Both the position numbers and the translations under genes were made by a program. Positions 61,478-64,000 of a stretch of DNA of 64,000 nucleotides are shown here, piece by piece. The notes beneath the pieces are model-generated. The model ran no database searches and was not told the origin of the DNA. It saw only the letters and a list, made by a program, of their open reading frames with translations. This DNA is from Rutstroemia sp. NJR-2017a BVV2 (taxonomy: Eukaryota > Ascomycota > Leotiomycetes > Helotiales > Rutstroemiaceae), in contig NJPS01000076.1 in assembly GCA_002946415.1 (NCBI GenBank), positions 744,001-808,000 of the forward strand. The letters run 5' to 3'. Position 1 is the first letter of the stretch. Each line of letters starts with the position of its first letter.

Positions 61478-62233
61478 ATGTCCTCGGTATCATGGGATTA
61501 TATCGCCAAGTTGGTCTGTATAGGTGACAGTGGAACTGGGAAGTCGTCGCTCACCGTGCGTCTTTGCGAAGGTCGTTTCTCTCCTCACCACGATGTGACA
61601 ATTGGTGTTGAATTCGGTTCGAGAATCGTTCCTGTTGGTCCCCCAAATTCGGAGGGATTCGTACCCAAATCGAAGACTCTAAACGGCGCACCGAATGTAC
61701 CAAAACCCCCAGCAGATGCAGACATCCCGCAGAAATATATGAAGCTCAGTCTGTGGGATACGGCCGGTCAGGAAACATACAAAGCTGTTACACGAAGCTA
61801 CTTCCGCGCAGCTTCAGGCGCATTACTCGTATTTGACATTTCAAGACGGACAACATTTGACCATGTCACAGATTGGCTCAACGATCTGCGACAGATTGCT
61901 GAGCCTGATATCGTGATTATTCTAGTAGGGAACAAGAGCGATTTGGCTGAAGGGGAAGAAAACAAACGAGAGGTCACGGAAGAAGAAGCAGAAGACTGGG
62001 CGAAGCGCAATGGAGTACTGCAATATGTCGAGACGAGCGCAAAGAGTGGCCAAGGAGTTGAGGATGCCTTTTGCAGAGTAGCGGAAAGGATATACATAAA
62101 CATTGAGGCGGGCAAATATGATTTAAATGACAGGAAGTCGGGGGTCAAAGGACCTGGGGCTTTTGGAGCCAACAAGACAAATCTCACATTGTCTCCGCAA
62201 AAGCAAAGTGGTGCTGGTGGTGGATGTTGCTGA
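61478..62233 (+). CDS. Rab-family small GTPase, Rab4/Ypt4-like
   Basis: Single exon, 251 residues. All GTPase motifs are present: GDSGTGKS (residues 16-23), switch I HDVTIGVEFGSRI, WDTAGQETYK, GNKSDL and ETSAKSG. The C-terminus GGGCC is a double-geranylgeranyl site that anchors the protein to membranes. The GVEFGSRI and ALLVFDISRRTTFDHV pattern is closest to the Rab2/Rab4/Rab14 group, and Ypt4 is the fungal member, so a role in endosomal recycling or Golgi-endosome traffic is probable. Unusual is an insertion of about 35-40 residues (VGPPNSEGFVPKSKTLNG onward, Pro-rich) between strands 2 and 3, which makes it longer than the usual 205-220 residues. It sits in the interswitch hairpin and may affect effector choice. 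Confidence 0.9.
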   Translation: MSSVSWDYIAKLVCIGDSGTGKSSLTVRLCEGRFSPHHDVTIGVEFGSRIVPVGPPNSEGFVPKSKTLNGAPNVPKPPADADIPQKYMKLSLWDTAGQETYKAVTRSYFRAASGALLVFDISRRTTFDHVTDWLNDLRQIAEPDIVIILVGNKSDLAEGEENKREVTEEEAEDWAKRNGVLQYVETSAKSGQGVEDAFCRVAERIYINIEAGKYDLNDRKSGVKGPGAFGANKTNLTLSPQKQSGAGGGCC

Positions 62234-63365
62234 TACAGATATTTTGTTCATTCCTTTTGGAGTTGCCTTATGGGTTCTCATGGCGTCTGCTTGGACATAT
62301 AGCAGGGAACATTGGCCTTCACTCCTCTGCCCCTCTGCGATTGCATGCGTCTTGGAAACGAGTCGGTATATGCTACTTACACAGTTTGTCTTATTAAGAT
62401 CAGGATAATAATTTGCATGCATTCTGGTTTAAAGCTATGTATAATAGGATGAGTTCAGAAACTCAAGAACATCGAAATGAAGCTGCCTAGTGTCAGGGTA
62501 GTAAGACCACGAAGACGTCACTGATGGTCTTTGCCTGGCGCGTAGAATCTCCATATTAAAATATGCATGCACGTCGATGCTGCATTTGAATTGACTTGGT
62601 CTTCGACCGGTAGATACTACGAGAATCAAAATGCTGCCTGCGTGCAGCTTCTGTATTTATCAGTTCATACGGGACCTAGTAACCATTGATCTCGGCAGGA
62701 AGGAAAGGAATCTGAAGGCTCATCGGTAGATATGCTTCCGGCAAAGCCGACGATAATCTGAAGCAAGAGCTTTGATATATAAACGTGATTTAAGTCTGAT
62801 GGAACCGTTCTGCGACCATTCTGAGAACGCGAACCTTGGTACAGAAACCCCGAGTCACCGTCCACCAGATCCGAAAAGCTTGATGACAGCTCCTGTGGCG
62901 CAGAGCGCTGTGCAACAAATTGTTATGACGAGTGGCGGCCCGGAATAAGTGGTTCGAGGCAGTGCCAAAAAGACTGGAAGATTCCTTTTCTCGGGAATTA
63001 CGAATGGGGAATTATTCCACCAGGAAAGTCAAGTCACGATGGCTTTTGTACGGGAGTTGGCCAGATGCCCGCTTTCACGAATAGAACAAGCACTGCAGTA
63101 CAGACCCCCTGTTCATGCTGCACTAAAAACCCCTCACCAGCAGCTTGAATGCTGTGGCTGAGCTCTGTGCGCACGCACACATCATCATCCTCTAACGCCA
63201 TTGACATTTACATTCACTTTCTTTCGCAAAGCTACGAAATATAAACTGTCTAAATTGTGAATTATATCTCCTCTTTTCTTTTCCATCATCTATTCTCAAA
63301 GCTCAGTACGCTTCAATCTCGACACAACCCGCGAATAATTCCTACATAGCTTATCTCTACCAAAC
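62234..63365. other. Intergenic region Rab / WW-domain gene
   Basis: 1.1 kb with the Rab 3' end and the promoter of the WW-domain gene. No credible coding frame. The last 100 bases before the start are pyrimidine rich (ctcctcttttcttttccatc near 63269). Confidence 0.55.
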
Positions 63366-64000
63366 ATGAGTGATTTCGCCCCGCCATCCGGGCCCCCGCC
63401 GCCCAAAGTTCCCGCGGGATACAAAGCTGTCTGGAACGATCAATACAACGAATGGTTCGTCTCCCCCCATCCCATCTCATCCTCTCTTCCGCTCAACTAA
63501 CCTCCTCCCCATTAGGTTCTACGTCAACATCTACACCAAAAAATCCACCTGGGACAAACCCACCGAGCCCGTGTACCCCCCCTCGGACGAAGCTCCTCCA
63601 GCCGGCCCACCACCCAGCTACGGCCCCTCTGGCTCAAGCTCGCACTCCCCCTACCCCACCGACACCAAATCCAACCCCTACGACACGTACCCCTCCAACA
63701 ACGTCGAGTCCGACGCCGCGCTCGCCGCGCGCCTGCAAGCGGAAGAAGACGCTCGCGCTGGGAGCAGCTCAGGGAATCGTAACGCGATGCAAGATTACCA
63801 GAACACGCCTATGCCGCAGGGATCAGGCTCGGGATCGTATTCGCAGGAGCTGCCTGCGCGGGAGCAGAAGAAGGGCGGGTTTTTGGGGAAGTTGTTGGGG
63901 AAGGCATCCGGAGGGAGCTCGTCGAGTCATCAGCCGCAGTATCAGCAGCAGCAGCAATATGCACCGCAGCAGCAAGGTTACGGTGGGTATGCGCCGCAGC
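63366..64000 (+). CDS. WWM1: WW-domain protein, WWM1-like (3' end cut by window)
   Basis: Exon 1 is 63366-63454 and exon 2 starts at 63516 and runs off the window; 191 residues are visible. The intron lies inside the WW domain and its removal restores NEWFYVNIYT. The domain (residues about 14-46) reads VPAGYKAVWNDQYNEW with the second Trp in STWDKPTEP, so both signature Trp and the final Pro are present. A Pro/Ser/Tyr-rich stretch follows, then a helix with LAARLQAEEDARA, then a short basic motif GGFLGKLLGKASGG and a Gln/Tyr-rich tail. This order matches yeast Wwm1, which binds the metacaspase Mca1 and affects cell death when overproduced. Assignment to WWM1 is by architecture. Confidence 0.82.

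Overview
The window is about 64 kb of nuclear DNA from a filamentous ascomycete. The evidence is short GT-AG introns (about 49-365 bases), intron-split housekeeping genes, a fungal STAND/NACHT-ankyrin gene, a GPI-type Ser/Thr-rich wall protein, a fungal PNS1-type transporter and wide gene-free spacers full of microsatellites. A leotiomycete-like fungus is my best guess, but only from the general look of the proteins. I saw no tRNA, rRNA, CRISPR array or intact transposon.

Layout. 1-4.2 kb: gene-free spacer with simple repeats. 4.2-10.8 kb: compact housekeeping block. A five-finger CCCH protein (ZC3H3 type, minus) and TFIIF beta (plus) share a 476-bp divergent promoter; a PTC7-type mitochondrial PP2C phosphatase (plus) converges on a GT17 glycosyltransferase (minus). 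10.8-16.2 kb: gene-poor stretch with an eroded-looking membrane-protein fragment. 16.2-19.1 kb: a large GAF-domain protein. 19.1-21.8 kb: spacer with two families of imperfect tandem repeats. 21.8-24.3 kb: eight-exon gene for mitochondrial ATP synthase alpha (minus). 24.3-26.9 kb: spacer. 26.9-28.7 kb: a radical-SAM lysine 2,3-aminomutase homologue. 28.7-32.3 kb: spacer. 32.3-34.3 kb: Ser-rich fungal protein of unknown role. 35.1-39.7 kb: Vps10 sorting receptor. 40.5-41.7 kb: an atypical short-chain dehydrogenase without its catalytic Lys, converging on cytidine deaminase (42.3-43.0 kb, minus). 43.3-43.8 kb: a weakly supported two-exon gene. 44.8-45.9 kb: repeat-bearing wall protein. 46.7-47.1 kb: weak small ORF. 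48.4-51.2 kb: NACHT-ankyrin STAND protein (minus). 51.2-55.2 kb: spacer. 55.2-56.6 kb: ZZ-like zinc-binding protein (minus). 57.8-60.1 kb: PNS1/CTL transporter (minus), divergent from a Rab GTPase (61.5-62.2 kb). 63.4 kb to the window end: 5' part of a WWM1-like WW-domain gene.

How they work together: genes here are individually regulated eukaryotic units, not an operon or obvious metabolite cluster. Themes are mRNA biogenesis (ZC3H3, TFIIF), mitochondria (PTC7, ATP1, probably the aminomutase) and vesicle traffic (Vps10, Rab). The most unusual items are the mitochondrial-looking lysine 2,3-aminomutase homologue that keeps the ligands of the bacterial active site, the Lys-less SDR, and the STAND receptor in a gene-sparse region. 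I did not find a clear new multi-gene system. Exon boundaries were assigned by eye from GT/AG signals, reading frame and family conservation.
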